Positions 25,667 to 38,387 of a stretch of DNA of 62,000 nucleotides are shown piece by piece. A program made the position numbers and the translations under genes. This stretch comes from Gnetum montanum. Taxonomy: Eukaryota > Streptophyta > Gnetopsida > Gnetales > Gnetaceae. The stretch lies in assembly GCA_015680685.1 (NCBI GenBank), contig MNCI01036718.1, positions 646,674-708,673 of the forward strand. Direction: 5' to 3'. A model generated the notes under the pieces. That model was given only the letters and a program-made list of their open reading frames with translations, had not been told where the DNA came from and searched no databases. The stretch's first letter is position 1. Each line of letters opens with the position of its first letter.

Positions 25667-26473
25667 TGATGAGTGGCAAGGTACCCCTACACTCAACCAT
25701 ACGAATACAAGCGTTACACGTGCAATCCGGTCGAACTCCAAGGACTAAATGCTTACACGCCTTATGGAACACTTAAGGTTAATCAATCATTTCAATCATT
25801 GTCTTCCCAAACTTACTTGTATTATCAGGGTTGTATGGTTAAGTAAGTCTGAAGTATATGATTTGTATGTCTTTTATCTTTTTATTGCCTATGCTAAGAG
25901 AGGAAAGGGTGAAGAGACTAAGTAACTAACCTTCACTAACTAAGATTTAATCGTCCTAGCATCAGTATCCGTTCCCACTTGCCATACACACCCTGAACCA
26001 TTGCAACACTATTGGGATTACCAAACACTATTTGTTACTGGGTTACCAAGTGTAGCACACGTGCTCGAAGTAGTCGTACTAAATGCACTTAACTAGGAGT
26101 TGAAGGTTGAGATAGATTAATTATCTAAGAAAGCATTTAAGCATTTAACATTAATTAAATCCTAATTAGCTTAGTCCATGCACTGTAAGGTTTATCAGAA
26201 AGTTCATTTTTATTTCCGTACACAAATGTGAGCTCAGGTACAATTTGCTTGAATAAAGATCCATTCACTTTGAGACTCTTACTATGGGCACATGGAAATT
26301 ATTCTATCTCTAGAATGGTAAAATTACCAGAGTTTCACTAAGGGTCTAGATCTAGATGTGGAAACAAGGGACAACCACCTCTTATTTATAGAATTGGCGA
26401 CGGCCTGCGATATCGCGTACATGATATTGCAGGGACTAACACGATATCGCGTACGTGATATCGCATCCCATCA
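25667..26473 (-). repeat. 5' LTR of element A
   Basis: 807 bp, TGATGAGTGG ... CATCCCATCA. On the minus strand it begins with the palindromic cluster (26405-26470), followed by a TATA box CTATAAATAAGAGG (about 26377-26391). This gives a very short U3 of about 100 bp and a long R-U5. Confidence 0.9.
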
Positions 26474-27507
26474 ATAAATAAAGATATATTTGACTATTCT
26501 ATTATTAATATTTGAACAACCTTATACAAATTATGACCTTTTACTTAGACTTTCAAAAAATTCAAACATTCATGGTACATTTTAATAAGATAAAAACTTC
26601 CATTTTTTAGACAAACAAATTTTGATAGCAACAAATAAAATTTTTAACTTTCACATGAACATTACAACTTGATACCCACCTAGACTTATTCATCACTGTT
26701 GGCATAGCTAGTCAAAATCCCCAAAAAATTGTTCATAGAAACTTCAAGGATAGCAAGTTTTTCCTATTCTGATTTTTGGCACCCTCCAATGAGTCTTGAT
26801 TTTTCACGACTTGTACTTAACTGAATTTCTAAAGTGTTCATTTTTCTTTATTCTTCTTAGCATTGTTGTAACTATTTCTTTATGTCCTTAACCATTTTGA
26901 TTATTTTATTTTTACCTTTAGTTTCTTTTCTAATCTAACTTTTTAACTCTTGAGCTTTCATCTTTAATTTTCTATTTTTCTCTTATTCATTTTTCTCAAT
27001 TACCTACAATTTAATTTCTTCATCTTTCCACTGCACTACCTCTTCTAACATGTGAGCTATATTAGCTTTCTTCAATATATGAACCATGTGATACATACTT
27101 TCCACATCCTTTTTATGTATCCATTTGCTACCATTGTATCAATCAGTGGATTATTGATCCACTAGCTTTTCTTAATCCTCCTTGTATGCCATCAAAGACA
27201 TTCATCCAAGCTTCTTTATTATTGTTTCACTCCACTTGATTTTTGATAGCAAGCCTTTCCATATGGTGTGAAAATAAAAGCAATTCAAATTTTTTTTTAT
27301 TTGAACTTTGACTTTTGGAATCATTTCTGTAAGTAATTTAATCCTTTCTTTGGCTACTACTCCATTCTATTCTAGTATCTTTTCCTATGTTCAAAGTATT
27401 TCTGTTTCCTCCTCTTTCTAACCCTTTTTTTCATTACCCAAGACATGTAAAGTCTTTCCTTTCTTTTTTCTCTATATTTCCTTAGCCATTGAAATGTTGA
27501 CTACCTT
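26474..27507 (-). pseudogene. Decayed Lys/Glu-rich coding remnant, left of element F
   Basis: Minus-strand translation of about 26680-27480 is rich in Lys, Glu and Gln with many stops (for example KMNTLEIQLSTSREKSRLIGG), as in a decayed coiled-coil protein. It may be internal sequence of the copia-like element whose 5' LTR is at 35798, with element F inserted into it. I do not recognise the protein. Confidence 0.3.
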
Positions 27508-28087
27508 TGTAACAACGTTGCCCCAACGTTGTCTAGCACCCCAAGGAATTCACAAAGATCCAATGGATCTGGGGTGGAAGACCTAGGGAATATGCCTCAA
27601 GCAAGCAAGCAACTCAAGAGTGAGTGCAAGCAGACTCACAGCTTCTTAACATATATAGAAATACACCTCACAAATGGTAACCAACTCCAAAATAAGGACC
27701 ATGCAAACAAGCACACAAACAACCTTATAGACAACATCTGTGGGAGGGGAAATGATGCACCTACAAGGGAAGGTGCCTCATCCCCAGATCCCTCACAATC
27801 TGGTACAAGGTGTGGCCTAGCACTACACCAAAACTATCCAGTCTTGGCTACCTACATATCTATGACTGCCATAGAATCAAGGCCATGTAGTTCTTTGCGG
27901 TGAGGGTGGAATGAAGAGGACTTAGAAGAGAGTTACAACAGGAGGGTGTCCTATTGCTAGCTTGGTACCGCCAAGCTAGGGTGGGTTTTCTAACATTTGA
28001 GAGTCACCCAAGGGCACCTCAAAGTGTTCCATGGCCCCCAAACCATGGGGAGAGCCCAGGAGAACCACCAACCTAGGACATCTCTCA
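27508..28087 (-). repeat. 3' LTR of element F
   Basis: Aligns end to end with 33513-34092 at the same length of 580 bp, for example through GCACCCCA-GGAATTCACAAAG and CAAGCAAGCAAGCAACTC. The element reads leftward, so this is its 3' LTR. Confidence 0.9.
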
Positions 28088-28105
28088 TAATCCTCCCCCG
28101 CACAA
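28088..28105 (-). other. Polypurine tract of element F
   Basis: TAATCCTCCCCCGCAC on the plus strand gives GTGCGGGGGAGGATTA on the minus strand directly upstream of the 3' LTR, as expected for the plus-strand primer. Confidence 0.6.
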
Positions 28106-30573
28106 AGAAGCAATGTCCTCAGAGTAGAGCCTAGAATAGCTTTGAGTGTACACTTCTGTATGGGTTTGGAACTCCATTAACTCCAGGGATCCATCAACTC
28201 CTCTGATACCAAGCTTGAAGGAAGATACCAACCCCAACACCTAATACATCCTTCCATCCAATGCCTTGCATGAAATGCAAGGGTAATTGGAGAAAGCCCA
28301 AAGACTTCCCTACTCTATAACAAGTGAGAGTAGTCCAACCCAAAGGGCCAAGGCATCCCCTAGATCCATCCCTTCTAAGGGTCTAGAGACATATCTTCTT
28401 GCGTAGATCCATACCTATGCAAGAAGACAACTCCTCTTTAGCAAGTCCTGCCGAGTTCCTTTGTGAATGGCATCTCAACACCCATCAATTTTTTTCTTTT
28501 TTTTAATCATCAATTTTGAGGGCTCACCAAGGTCACCACCCATGGTGAGGGACTTGGGAACATCAAACTGAGAGGGAGGACATGCTCCAAAATAGCCATG
28601 TCTCTGCAAGCAACTCATGCTTGCTAGAACTCCATGTTCTACTACTCACATCTAGACTCATGGGGTCTCACCAGTGCAACCATCTAAGCACTGATCCCAT
28701 GTGCATCTATACCATGTGCATTTTTTTTCATCATGTATGTTCAAGCTGGTATGAAGGGAGTCAAGCATGTTCTTCCTTCCAAACAAGGTACAAGGGTAGA
28801 TCTTTTGAGCTTGACCTTGTCGTTCGCAGACACCAACATCACATACCTCAATTTACCATCCCACAGTATTCCATTACCACAATAAGAGAGAAGATCCAAA
28901 ATCTGTTTGGAAACTTCTCCAAGAGGCCACCATACAACAAGCCCAAACTATCATCAACACCTCTTGTGATTTTCCAACATCAAGAATGCCTGCTCGAATG
29001 TTAGAACAAGTGGAGGATCTATTGGGCAGTCAACCCCATGACAATCCTCCATACACACATCTCATGTCAACCATAAGAACATCATCAAATGCAACCATAA
29101 TATCACATTCATGGAGAAGGATCAACCACACTTGCTACATACAAGCTATCCTTCCCACTCCAAGTTATGGGACAAGCACCATTTTCTAAACACTAGGTCC
29201 AGGAAAGAATACAGAGTCACCTTTGAGAGCAACTAGATCATGAATTCTCCAAGGAACATCAAGGTTCCCAGAATTTGAATTTCCCCATTGTATCAAGAAT
29301 GACTGCATGTCTCATGATCAACACATTTCATTAGATTTTTTCACTAGAAGGAAGGATCCTCTTTGGGAGGTTTCTTCCATAGGTAAGTATAGCAACCTAG
29401 CTACACCTTACCCATAATACACGTCCAAGTAGTCAATATAGCCATCAGAACCATATCGTCAAACTGTTACCAGCTGAGGGAAGACATGGATTCACAAGTC
29501 TTATCCAAATTCAATTTCACCTTGAGAAAAACTCGAGACACCAAGCAGTTCATCCCTTTGAAATTTTATCAAGAGGGATTTCTATTTCATCTTGGGAGAT
29601 CTAGGTTTTTGTTTCATACATCCCAGTCAAGCCCATTTACATCAATTGTGGTGGATAAGGCCACACCACTACCTATTATCATTCAACCCAAATGATCGAT
29701 AAAATTCAACAACAACATTTTTCCCATAGGAGGACTGGGTCCTCAAGATAGTTTTACATGGAATGGGCTTCACCAACATCAATTACAACTCAAAACACTA
29801 CACAATTCATCCCTTAAGGGTTTACAATAAGGGTGGTCTACCAAAGAACCCCAACAAGGAAGTTCCTCTGAAGCCCCCAAAAGCTAAGTGAGTACATAAG
29901 ATCATGCCTTGCCTACAAGAAGGAACATCAACAATGCGGCCTCACAAAGGAGTTTGCCTGAATTTCGCCTAGGTAACAACATTCTATCTCTAAAAAAAAT
30001 GCCAAGAGTTCACGAACATGGGGCAACTACTAGGAACAAGTCCCAAACATCAGCTACTTCTAGATCCCAAATAGGAGACAACCGTCTCAATACCACCTAC
30101 CTTATTATTTCAGGAACTGAAGAGGCCATCTATGAGAATGGAGAATGATCCCTCATGGAATTAAAGATTCACCAAGTAATATCATGCTCAACTCTGTATC
30201 CCACTAGGGAGGTGAGAACACCAACATGAATTAACATTACACCAAAGACATGGGACAATACATTAGGGAGGTACTGTGTGATACATCAGTGTACATAAGG
30301 GACAGAGTTCATGGGAAAATTTGGTAAGACACCATAGCCTATTAGGCACAATGAGTCCCCTATCATGGAATCACACCATAGACCACAAAATCACCAATAA
30401 GTCCCAAGCCATGAGAGTGCACCATAGCCCTACGAAGCACCAAAAGCAATCAGTCACAAAAGCATGTCCACATGCACAATCATTAGAAGCCCCCAATCAT
30501 GAGAGCATAGGCTTAAGTGTTTTGAGCAAATTCAAGCCCACCAAGCAAGGCCACCAAGAGAAGTGACAATTGC

Positions 30574-30673
30574 TATATCTGTAACATCATTTATTCAAGG
30601 ATGGATCACCATCCCAACATTTNTTATATCTGTAACATCATTTATTCAAGGATGGATCACCATCCCAACGTTT
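30574..30673. other. Duplicated 49-bp contig ends around a single N
   Basis: The 49 bases before the N at 30623 (30574-30622) recur right after it (30625-30673) with one mismatch. A single N between near-identical ends is what an assembler leaves when two overlapping contig ends were not merged. Confidence 0.85.
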
Positions 30674-33498
30674 GCAAAGCTGCTTCACGATTGCATCCAA
30701 CATGGAAGAGCAAGTCTAGGTGCCAGTACCCAGAACTCAACTCTACTCCACAACTAGACATCACAACATCACATTGATTTGAATTTTAGTTTACCATTGT
30801 AATTCACATGGCCACAGTGAACCACCCACTATCAAGATCAAGCTCATCGAACCAATTTGTTTGTATTTTAGGATACATACCACCATCGATCATCTTTGGG
30901 CAAGATCTTTGCCAATCTAGGAACACAAGAGAAAGAGTTCCCAAGATTTGTTTTTTCTCAAGGACATTCACCAAAGCACACACCATCCAGGCATGCCAAC
31001 ATCACCAAGAACACATGACACCAATTCAAGAACACAATGGGTAAGGACATGCCATGGTCCATTTGTTACAACATCATATCGCAACTAAAGAATCTCCCAT
31101 GAGGTTTTCAGCAGAATTATACATCAAGGCACAAAGGCCATTTACAGAATATAGCAAGGGCAATTCAAAATAAGCACTAGGAAAACACCATACATCAAGC
31201 TTGGCCTTTTCACAGGGTGTGGCATAGGCCTACAACGAGAAGACAATTGAGTCACATAGGGCCATACATCTATCACTTTTAAGTGCATACAGTTGAATTG
31301 AGAATATCACAAGGATACATTTCACACACACGAGGATAGGAATACATTTTAATGATAACATACATGGTATTTGGGAATGCTTCCCAAGCCTAGAAGGCTA
31401 TAGGATGAACTACCCGAGCCCATCCTAGGCTAAAGGATTTAGGCCACCAGGAGCATACCATGATAGAACCATGTTGTTCTAATAAAAAGCTATCTCTGTC
31501 ATGAAGCATAAATGATCATCTGTCACACTGCACCACTATCTCAAAATGTACATGATCGACCATTACACTAAACCCACTGCATGACTACCATCAAATGAGA
31601 ATTATTCAGGACACGAATGCAATGATCGAATAACAAAACACACCAACTGAGTCTCCACCACCTACCATAGTGGGACCTCAATGCATTGGCCACTCCTGGG
31701 CCATCAATATCTGGCATGGCCAAGGATACCATTTCATGCCATTTGCTAGCCCAATATCTATAGATTCTAGGATAGATCATCGTCCTCTATTAGTGCTCAC
31801 CTAGCATAGAGAGGCAAAAAAATCATAATGTACCTGCTGATTCATCATAGCCAAGGTACTGATAAATTCACAACCCAATGTTGGGATTCTGAGACCAAAT
31901 AATCAGTTCATAAAGGTCTCAATAGCACATATCTTCCCCATATACATAGTGCTCACAGAGTCAACTAAGGTCACCACTGGCTGCATCTTTGTACCTGTGT
32001 TGCCTACAAACACTGATACAAAAGCTTAGAAACATAGAAGTTAGCAGGAACATGATCAGCACATCAGCCTCATACACAACCATCAAGCATGATCATATAA
32101 CAAAGTAATATCACTCTTGCACATCATAAAAAGTAAGACCTCAGCAACATGCATAAAGATCAATCATGAAAAACATTGATGGGTCGATTAGATACACTCA
32201 AAATATGATTTCATCATGAGCCACACCCAGAGAGAGCTAGCACACTCTCAGAATTCCAAGATTCATATACAACAATCATTCCCAGCCACTAGCACTAGTT
32301 TCAACCAAGATCAAGATCTTAACACAATCATAAAAGGCATGGGCAATAGAGAATCATCATCTCAACTCAAAAAAAAGGTGGAAGACCAAGGTCTATTTAA
32401 CAATAGGTTTGCATAAAACCAATTCTCACAACAATGAGAAACATCATGAAGGATGCATCCACAATAAATACTCTCATCAAAAGAGGTGTGATCTCAACAA
32501 GAACCTACAATAGGATAACCCACACCAGTAGTCTTCAAATCAAAGTGACCAAGAAATGTCACCAATCAAAAGAGTGATGCCACAAACCCAAGGGCAACAC
32601 AACCAGCTCAAACAAGGGAGCACAACTTGCAAAGATCAACAACAAGGGCAATGATGCCTCAAGCACAAGAAATTGTCAAACAAGACAACAACCATTTAGC
32701 TTTGGGATGGTACAAACGGCCTCAAAATGCATCCTTAATGTTTCCAACAATAATTCATCATACCACATAGAACACCAAGCCTTGCATTACAAATGATAGA
32801 CATGATGAAGATAACACACATGTAGAATTTGAAAGTGAAACCAAGAAGACACACATACACAAATAGAAAAATGTACAAGCGCAAAAACAAGTGTATGAAG
32901 TCTATCAGCAATAGTCTTAATCCATCCAGAACAAGGCTCACCAAGAGCACATGTCTGAAGGACCTCCATCCTAAGGTACCTGGGAACCATCTTGTCCCAA
33001 TTTGTATTTTTCCATTCTCACTATATCTAAGGTGAGTGGGAGTGCAAGGATATCCTATCCTACACAATTCAACAAATTCCATCTTGAAACATGTCATCTG
33101 GGTGGAAATTGAAGTAGAGACTCGGTCTGATTCATCCTAAATGAATCACTGGAGACCAGAGATGAGAGCTCCTTAAGCAACAAAATTCTTGAGTTGCCAA
33201 TAGAACTCCTCTCAAACATATCACATACAATCACAACTAGTCCAACCAGAAGTAAACAAGTGGAGGACATCACCACAACGCAATCGTTAACATCCTCAAG
33301 GAGAGCAACATACATCAATTTCTCACAATTTAACATTTTTCCCCTCATGAAGAGCATAAAACACTACCATAAGGCAACTCTTCAAAGAATACATAAGGAT
33401 ATGAACCTAGATCAATCTGAAGGGACCATTAATCGAACAACCTCAATGGAGTAACACAACCAAAGAGCACATGCATATCACAACACAATTTTAAAAAT

Positions 33499-33510
33499 GC
33501 TCTGATAACA
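33499..33510 (-). other. Primer binding site, initiator-Met type (element F)
   Basis: GCTCTGATAACA on the plus strand is minus TGTTATCAGAGC, 11 of 12 bases of the initiator-Met primer site TGGTATCAGAGC. It lies two bases from the right LTR. Confidence 0.8.
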
Positions 33511-33512
33511 TC

Positions 33513-34092
33513 TGTAAAAATGTTTCCTCGACGTTGTCTGGCACCCCATGGAATTCACAAAGATCCAATGGATCTAGGGAAAAAGACCTAGGAAATACGC
33601 CTCAAGCAAGCAAGCAACTCAAGAGTGAGTGCAAGCAAAATCACATCTTCTTAACATATATGGCAACACACCTCATAGAGGGTAACCAACTCCAAAATGA
33701 GAACCATGCAAACAAGCACACAAACAACCTTGTAGACAACATCGGTTGGAGGGGAAACGATGCACCTACAAGGGAAGGTGCCTGACCCCCAGATCAATCA
33801 CAATCTGGTACAAGGTGTGGCCTAGCACCACACCAAAACTATCTAGTCTGAGCTTCCTACATATCTCCGACCACTATAGAATGAGGGCCATGTAGTTCTT
33901 CGTGGTGAGGATGGAATGAAGAGGACTTAGAAGAGAGTTACAACAAGAAGGTGTCTGATTGCCAGCTTGGTACCACCAAGCTGGGGTGGATTTTCTAACA
34001 CTTGAGAGTCGCTCAAGGGTGCCTCAAAGTGTTCCATGGCCCCTGAACCATGGGGAGAGCCCAGGAGAACCACCAACCTGGGACATCTCTCA
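33513..34092 (-). repeat. 5' LTR of element F
   Basis: 580 bp, TGTAAAAATG ... CATCTCTCA on the plus strand. It pairs with 27508-28087; the differences are scattered substitutions, mostly transitions. Confidence 0.9.
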
Positions 34093-35785
34093 TAGCCTTA
34101 GTCTTTTTCTATCACCTATTTTTGAAAAGCTTGGTTTTCTCTATTCCAACTTCGTAAACAAATTCCACTTCATAATTCTTATTTCTAGTTGTTTTATTTA
34201 TTCTTCTTCTTATCCAAATTCTTTTTTGGAAGAGGGCTTTTTTGTTTTGACTAAGGTTTTATGTTTTCCTTCTTTTACTCTGCATTTAAACTTTCTCATA
34301 ATGCATGAAATTAAACTATCATATGAGAAGAAGGGTTTTACTAGTTTTTACGTTTTACAGCACTATAATTGTGATATGGCCCTTTTAAAAATTTTCTTTA
34401 CCCATGTATAGCTTTTATCAAAGCACCAAAAATTGGATACATTCTTCAAGTAATTGAAATTAATTTCATTATCCCTATCTGTGGGATAAATATATGACAT
34501 AAACACATGTGCAATGCTTCAGAAAACTTTGTAAGAGTTCTCTAACTTTCTTTATTCTAATTCAATTATTGTATTTCTTCTCAAAATAGGATTCAAAATC
34601 CTTGAATATTTCCTTCATCTGCTCATTATCTACAATATGGATAAAAAGGGATAATCACCAAGAGGCTCAATGATCATGGGAGGATCAATGGATGAGCAAA
34701 GGCCTAATCTCCTTCAAGTGGTTATGCACAAGCTCAAACTCATATCTTATGACTTAAGAAATAAGTAGCTTAGCATTACTCCAAGGTCATTATCTTGTAA
34801 TATGGCTACTATAAAATAGCAAACTATCATCCTGGAAAATGAACGTGATCATGTCTTCACTTAAAAATATACCGCTTTCATATTGCTTCATTCATTTATA
34901 ATCTTATCATTCCTTTTACTCTATAGAAATTCTTCAATAATCTCAAGCAGAATATTTTCTTCATCATAGATCATCATAGATATATATCCTACACAAGCTA
35001 GATTTTGCAGCTTTATCCTTGAATATATTACTGCTTATGTATAGTTCTTCTTCTTACATCATTTGGATGTTCCAATTTTTTTATATGTTGGGTTGATTTT
35101 CTCACTTATTTTTGTTGTACTACTTCATTCTTTTTACATATTTCAAACATAGCCTTTCTAGCTCTTCTATCCTTTCTGAATTTAGACCTCTTCCATTTTT
35201 TTTGGCTTTTGAATGAAACATAAATGCTTTGTTACAAGCCTTTGATTGATTGATGACCCACTCTCAAAACATTAAAAATGGTTAGGTTTCTTCCAAAAAC
35301 TTTGGTATATTGTACCAATATTTTACCCCAATATTATCATGTTAGTAAGATTTGTCATATTTCTATTAAACATGTATCTACTTATTTATTTCAAATCTCA
35401 TAATGATTTTGCATATTGAAATTCAATCATGTCCTTAATGAATGTTTCTCCATCCTTTTTATATATATTATTATTTGATTCCATTTTTTTAATNCATCCT
35501 TTTTATATATATTATTATTTGATTCCATTTTTTTAATAAGGTGAAATCACCTTATCATCCTTTTTTATCTAGTAGTTCTAAAACTCAATTTAAAGTTCAA
35601 TTTCCATACCACTTATACTCATGATTTTATATTAGATTAAATTTTTATTCTTCCCAAGCTTCAAATTGATATCTTCCATTGTCATCCTTGAACATAATAT
35701 AGTTTTCTTATTATTAGTCTTTTGAATCCATTTTCACCAATTGTTAATAGGTTCAAAATTCTTTGATGTTTCTAGAACCCAATTT
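34093..35785 (-). other. AT-rich remnant between element F and LTR G
   Basis: No intact coding. It ends at a primer site for the LTR at 35798, so it should be the start of the internal region of that copia-like element. Minus-strand reading near 35570-35700 has short open pieces only. It contains the second N gap (35494). Confidence 0.35.
35451..35537. other. Duplicated 43-bp contig ends around a single N
   Basis: The 43 bases at 35451-35493 are repeated exactly at 35495-35537, separated by the N at 35494. Same pattern as at 30623, so an unmerged contig overlap is likely. Confidence 0.88.
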
Positions 35786-35797
35786 GCTCTAATACTA
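35786..35797 (-). other. Primer binding site, initiator-Met type (copia-like G)
   Basis: GCTCTAATACTA resembles GCTCTGATACCA (reverse complement of the initiator-Met site) with two transitions, and abuts the LTR start TGTCAAATTAATG. Confidence 0.6.
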
Positions 35798-36399
35798 TGT
35801 CAAATTAATGACAAGAACTTAAGTTATTTCTTCATCAAGATCATTATCAACATTATAGTTACATTTTCACAAGTTTGAATTACAATTTCACCCTTTATAA
35901 AAAAATCAATCATTGATGTTCTATTTCTTTGGAACTTCCAACATTTACATGAATCATGAATTCTTCAATCTCTCGTGGCCTTTATTATCATCATTGGATT
36001 CTATGTGTAGTTACATTCTCACTTCTCCTATGATGTATTTAGTTCACATTCCTTGTGGTCTTCTTAGCTTCATTTTTCCTTTGTGTGAAAGCTCATCTTT
36101 ACTCACTCAATTCTTTTAGTTAGGAGCTTAGCACTACTCATGATGGTCTTGTACAAACCAAATGATTATATGGTTGTCTATCTTCATCACAATATGATTT
36201 TCGTTCTTTATTATAGTTTGGATCATCATTTGTTCTTTACATGAATAAACCTCAACTTCTCAATCTCTCACAGTTTTGATTTTTATTGCCTAGATTCTAC
36301 ATGGATGATGTTTCCATCCTATTGGTTAATGTTTATGATTGCCAAATGGACTTATTTCATACTCACTCTCCCAAAGTATTCCACCTACAACTAGACTTA
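35798..36399 (-). repeat. Copia-like LTR G (5' LTR, truncated)
   Basis: Starts TGTCAAATTAATGACAAG next to the primer site and is homologous to the split LTR at 14670-19095. It is cut at 36400 by another LTR, so the last quarter, present at 18900-19095, is missing here. Confidence 0.65.
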
Positions 36400-36940
36400 T
36401 GATGAGTGACAAGTATGTCCAATACCCAACCATATAATCTACAAGAATTGTGGTAGACTATGTTGTAATTGTGAATATAGCTAGCATGGTGTCTAGTTAT
36501 TTTATTACGTAATCACATATTTTTGTCTTCCCAACTATAATCACAATGATTCTTAACCTGTGTGATTAACTATAGCTAAGGATCATGATAATTAATGTTA
36601 CAGTGGTCATTGATTAAACTAATACAAATTATAGAAATTAATTATATAATATAATTAATAATAAAAGTAAATCCTAGGCTAGCCTAAGGTAATGAGTTCC
36701 CAAGCCTCAATCTATTGCCACATCCTAGACTAGTGCATCCACCATTGGGATTACAATGTAATATGCTACTAATCGTAACAAGAAATACCATTGTTGGGTA
36801 ACATTATGAGATCACTTGAATGATTAACTCCATCAATGCTTGAAGTATCACTTCTAAGGTTTGGTCTTGGTCATATCATCAATGGCTATTGTATTACCAA
36901 ATCCTACCATCTAATCAAGGCTCAAGCAAGGTGAGATGCC
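36400..36940 (-). repeat. Truncated, decayed LTR of the D/A/B family
   Basis: TGATGAGTGACAAGTATGTCC ... ACCCAACCATA matches the LTR start seen at 25667 and 42188, followed by blocks such as CATTGGGATTACAA and GGGTAAC. The palindromic end and any primer site are missing, so it is a truncated copy. Confidence 0.6.
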
Positions 36941-37915
36941 ATGATGAAGACAAAACATGAATGCAACAGGGATAAGGATGTCATACTCTTAACATCCTAA
37001 CTTAAAAAGAAGGCCACAAAATATTAGTCCAAGAGGTTCAATCATCATCAATTTAAATCTCATCTTCATATCTATCACACTAAAGATCCAGCATATCAAA
37101 GGCTACATTCAGCCTTGGTAGACCATCCTAGAGGAGATGGAAGAATTCCCAAAGAAAGAAGAGCCTCAAGGCCTAAGAACTTTAGCAAAACTAGAATATA
37201 TGAGCAATGGAAATGTAGAGGAAGATCAAGATACCATGATGGTTCTTCTAGCTCACCAGCTTTATTTTCATTTTCATCATCCAATTTTAACAAAGATGAA
37301 TGTAGGTAAAGAGACATAGCCTTATATAAGGATCAAGGTAGATAACTCAATGATCATCACTAAATAAATCCGTATGATTAGGATAGGAGAAATCATGATA
37401 GACATTCTAGTATAGACAAAGATAGAGACAAAGACAAAAGGTAGCAAAGAAGGCATAGAAGAGACTATCATAATTAGGTAGAAAAATATCATAACTATAA
37501 TTATGACATGTTTAATGATGATGAACTTGTTGGTGATAAGTAGCATGATTCAAATTTGCAAGGTAATAAAAATAACATATAGGCATAAGAAAGAAAGTTA
37601 CATTAATTAGCTAGATATAAACAATATTCCAAAATTTAAGAAAAGCTTTCTAATCCATAGCATTATCTGTAAGTCTTCCATGATGCCTGTGCCTTGCAAA
37701 ACACTAAAAGAAAATGGAAAATACTAAAGCTAATTTAAAGATACTAATCAATAAAGTTAAGATTTGGTACATATCATTGGAGATATATTCAATCCACCAA
37801 TGATTTATGATGCTTGAGCTCTTCAACAATAAGTACCAAACCTACTCTAGAATGTTCAATATGATAAAATAGATCTAAGAATGGAAATAAGAAAACCATG
37901 AATCTCTTAATCTAG

Positions 37916-38387
37916 TGATGAGGACATCAACCCACCCCTTTAATGTAAATTATATCTTTTGTATGTTTAGAAGTAATTAAGAGTTTGTGGTATCAATTTG
38001 GGATAAATTGGATGCCCTTTGAATTAGTTTTATGTTTTGGATAGACTACTACCAAGGGACTGTTAGTCGTAGCCCCTCGCAATCTGGAGACTACTAGCTT
38101 ATACTAAGCTTTGCATTGGGAGAAAGAGTCTAGGCATAAGGAAGGTATCCTATGTTAAGTGAGGTCATTATGAAACTCAATTCTAATCATTGGTATTTCT
38201 TGGATTAAAAGAGTAAGTGACTATCCTAGGTTTTGTTTTAGTCTTTGGGAGTTGCTTGCTTCCAAGCATTTGTACTCTAAATTTTGGAATGAATAAAGAA
38301 GTTATTCTTTTCTTGTTTAAGCTGTAGGTCCTTAAGATTATAATTTCTTTGAGTTTTCAAAGAAAATGAATTTGAATTGGGTATGGA
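37916..38387 (+). repeat. 5' LTR of element I
   Basis: Aligns with 39392-39861 over its whole length, with many scattered substitutions, so the insertion is old. The end is approximate (GGGTATGGATGA). Confidence 0.75.

Larger units (their letters stand above)
19432..26473 (-). mobile_element. Element A: LTR retrotransposon with gag-protease only, Athila/Tat-like
   Basis: Two LTRs (19432-20215 and 25667-26473) in the same orientation flank 5.45 kb. A tRNA-Asp primer site lies inside the right LTR and a purine tract inside the left one, so the element reads leftward. Flanks are ATAGA (left) and ATAAA (right), a 4-of-5 target duplication. Only gag and protease coding is present; between the protease and the 3' LTR (20231-22497) there is no RT, RNase H or integrase. 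Its 3' region shares blocks with elements B and D. It is best read as a non-autonomous derivative that would need polymerase from relatives such as D. Confidence 0.85.
27508..34092 (-). mobile_element. Element F: large LTR retrotransposon without recognisable coding
   Basis: Two 580-bp direct repeats (27508-28087 and 33513-34092) flank 5.4 kb. On the plus strand they start TGTAA and end CTCTCA, so on the minus strand the LTR is TGAGAG...TTACA. An initiator-Met primer site lies beside the right LTR and a G-rich tract beside the left one, so it reads leftward. The interior has no RT, integrase or gag motif on either strand that I can recognise; open stretches there are short and without domains. 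This fits a LARD-type non-autonomous element, or a very decayed one. No exact target duplication is visible (ACCTT left, TAGCC right). Confidence 0.75.

Noticed and set aside
30804-33357. Several open frames inside element F as genes
   Set aside because: They are short, on both strands, lack domains, and lie in the interior of an LTR element.
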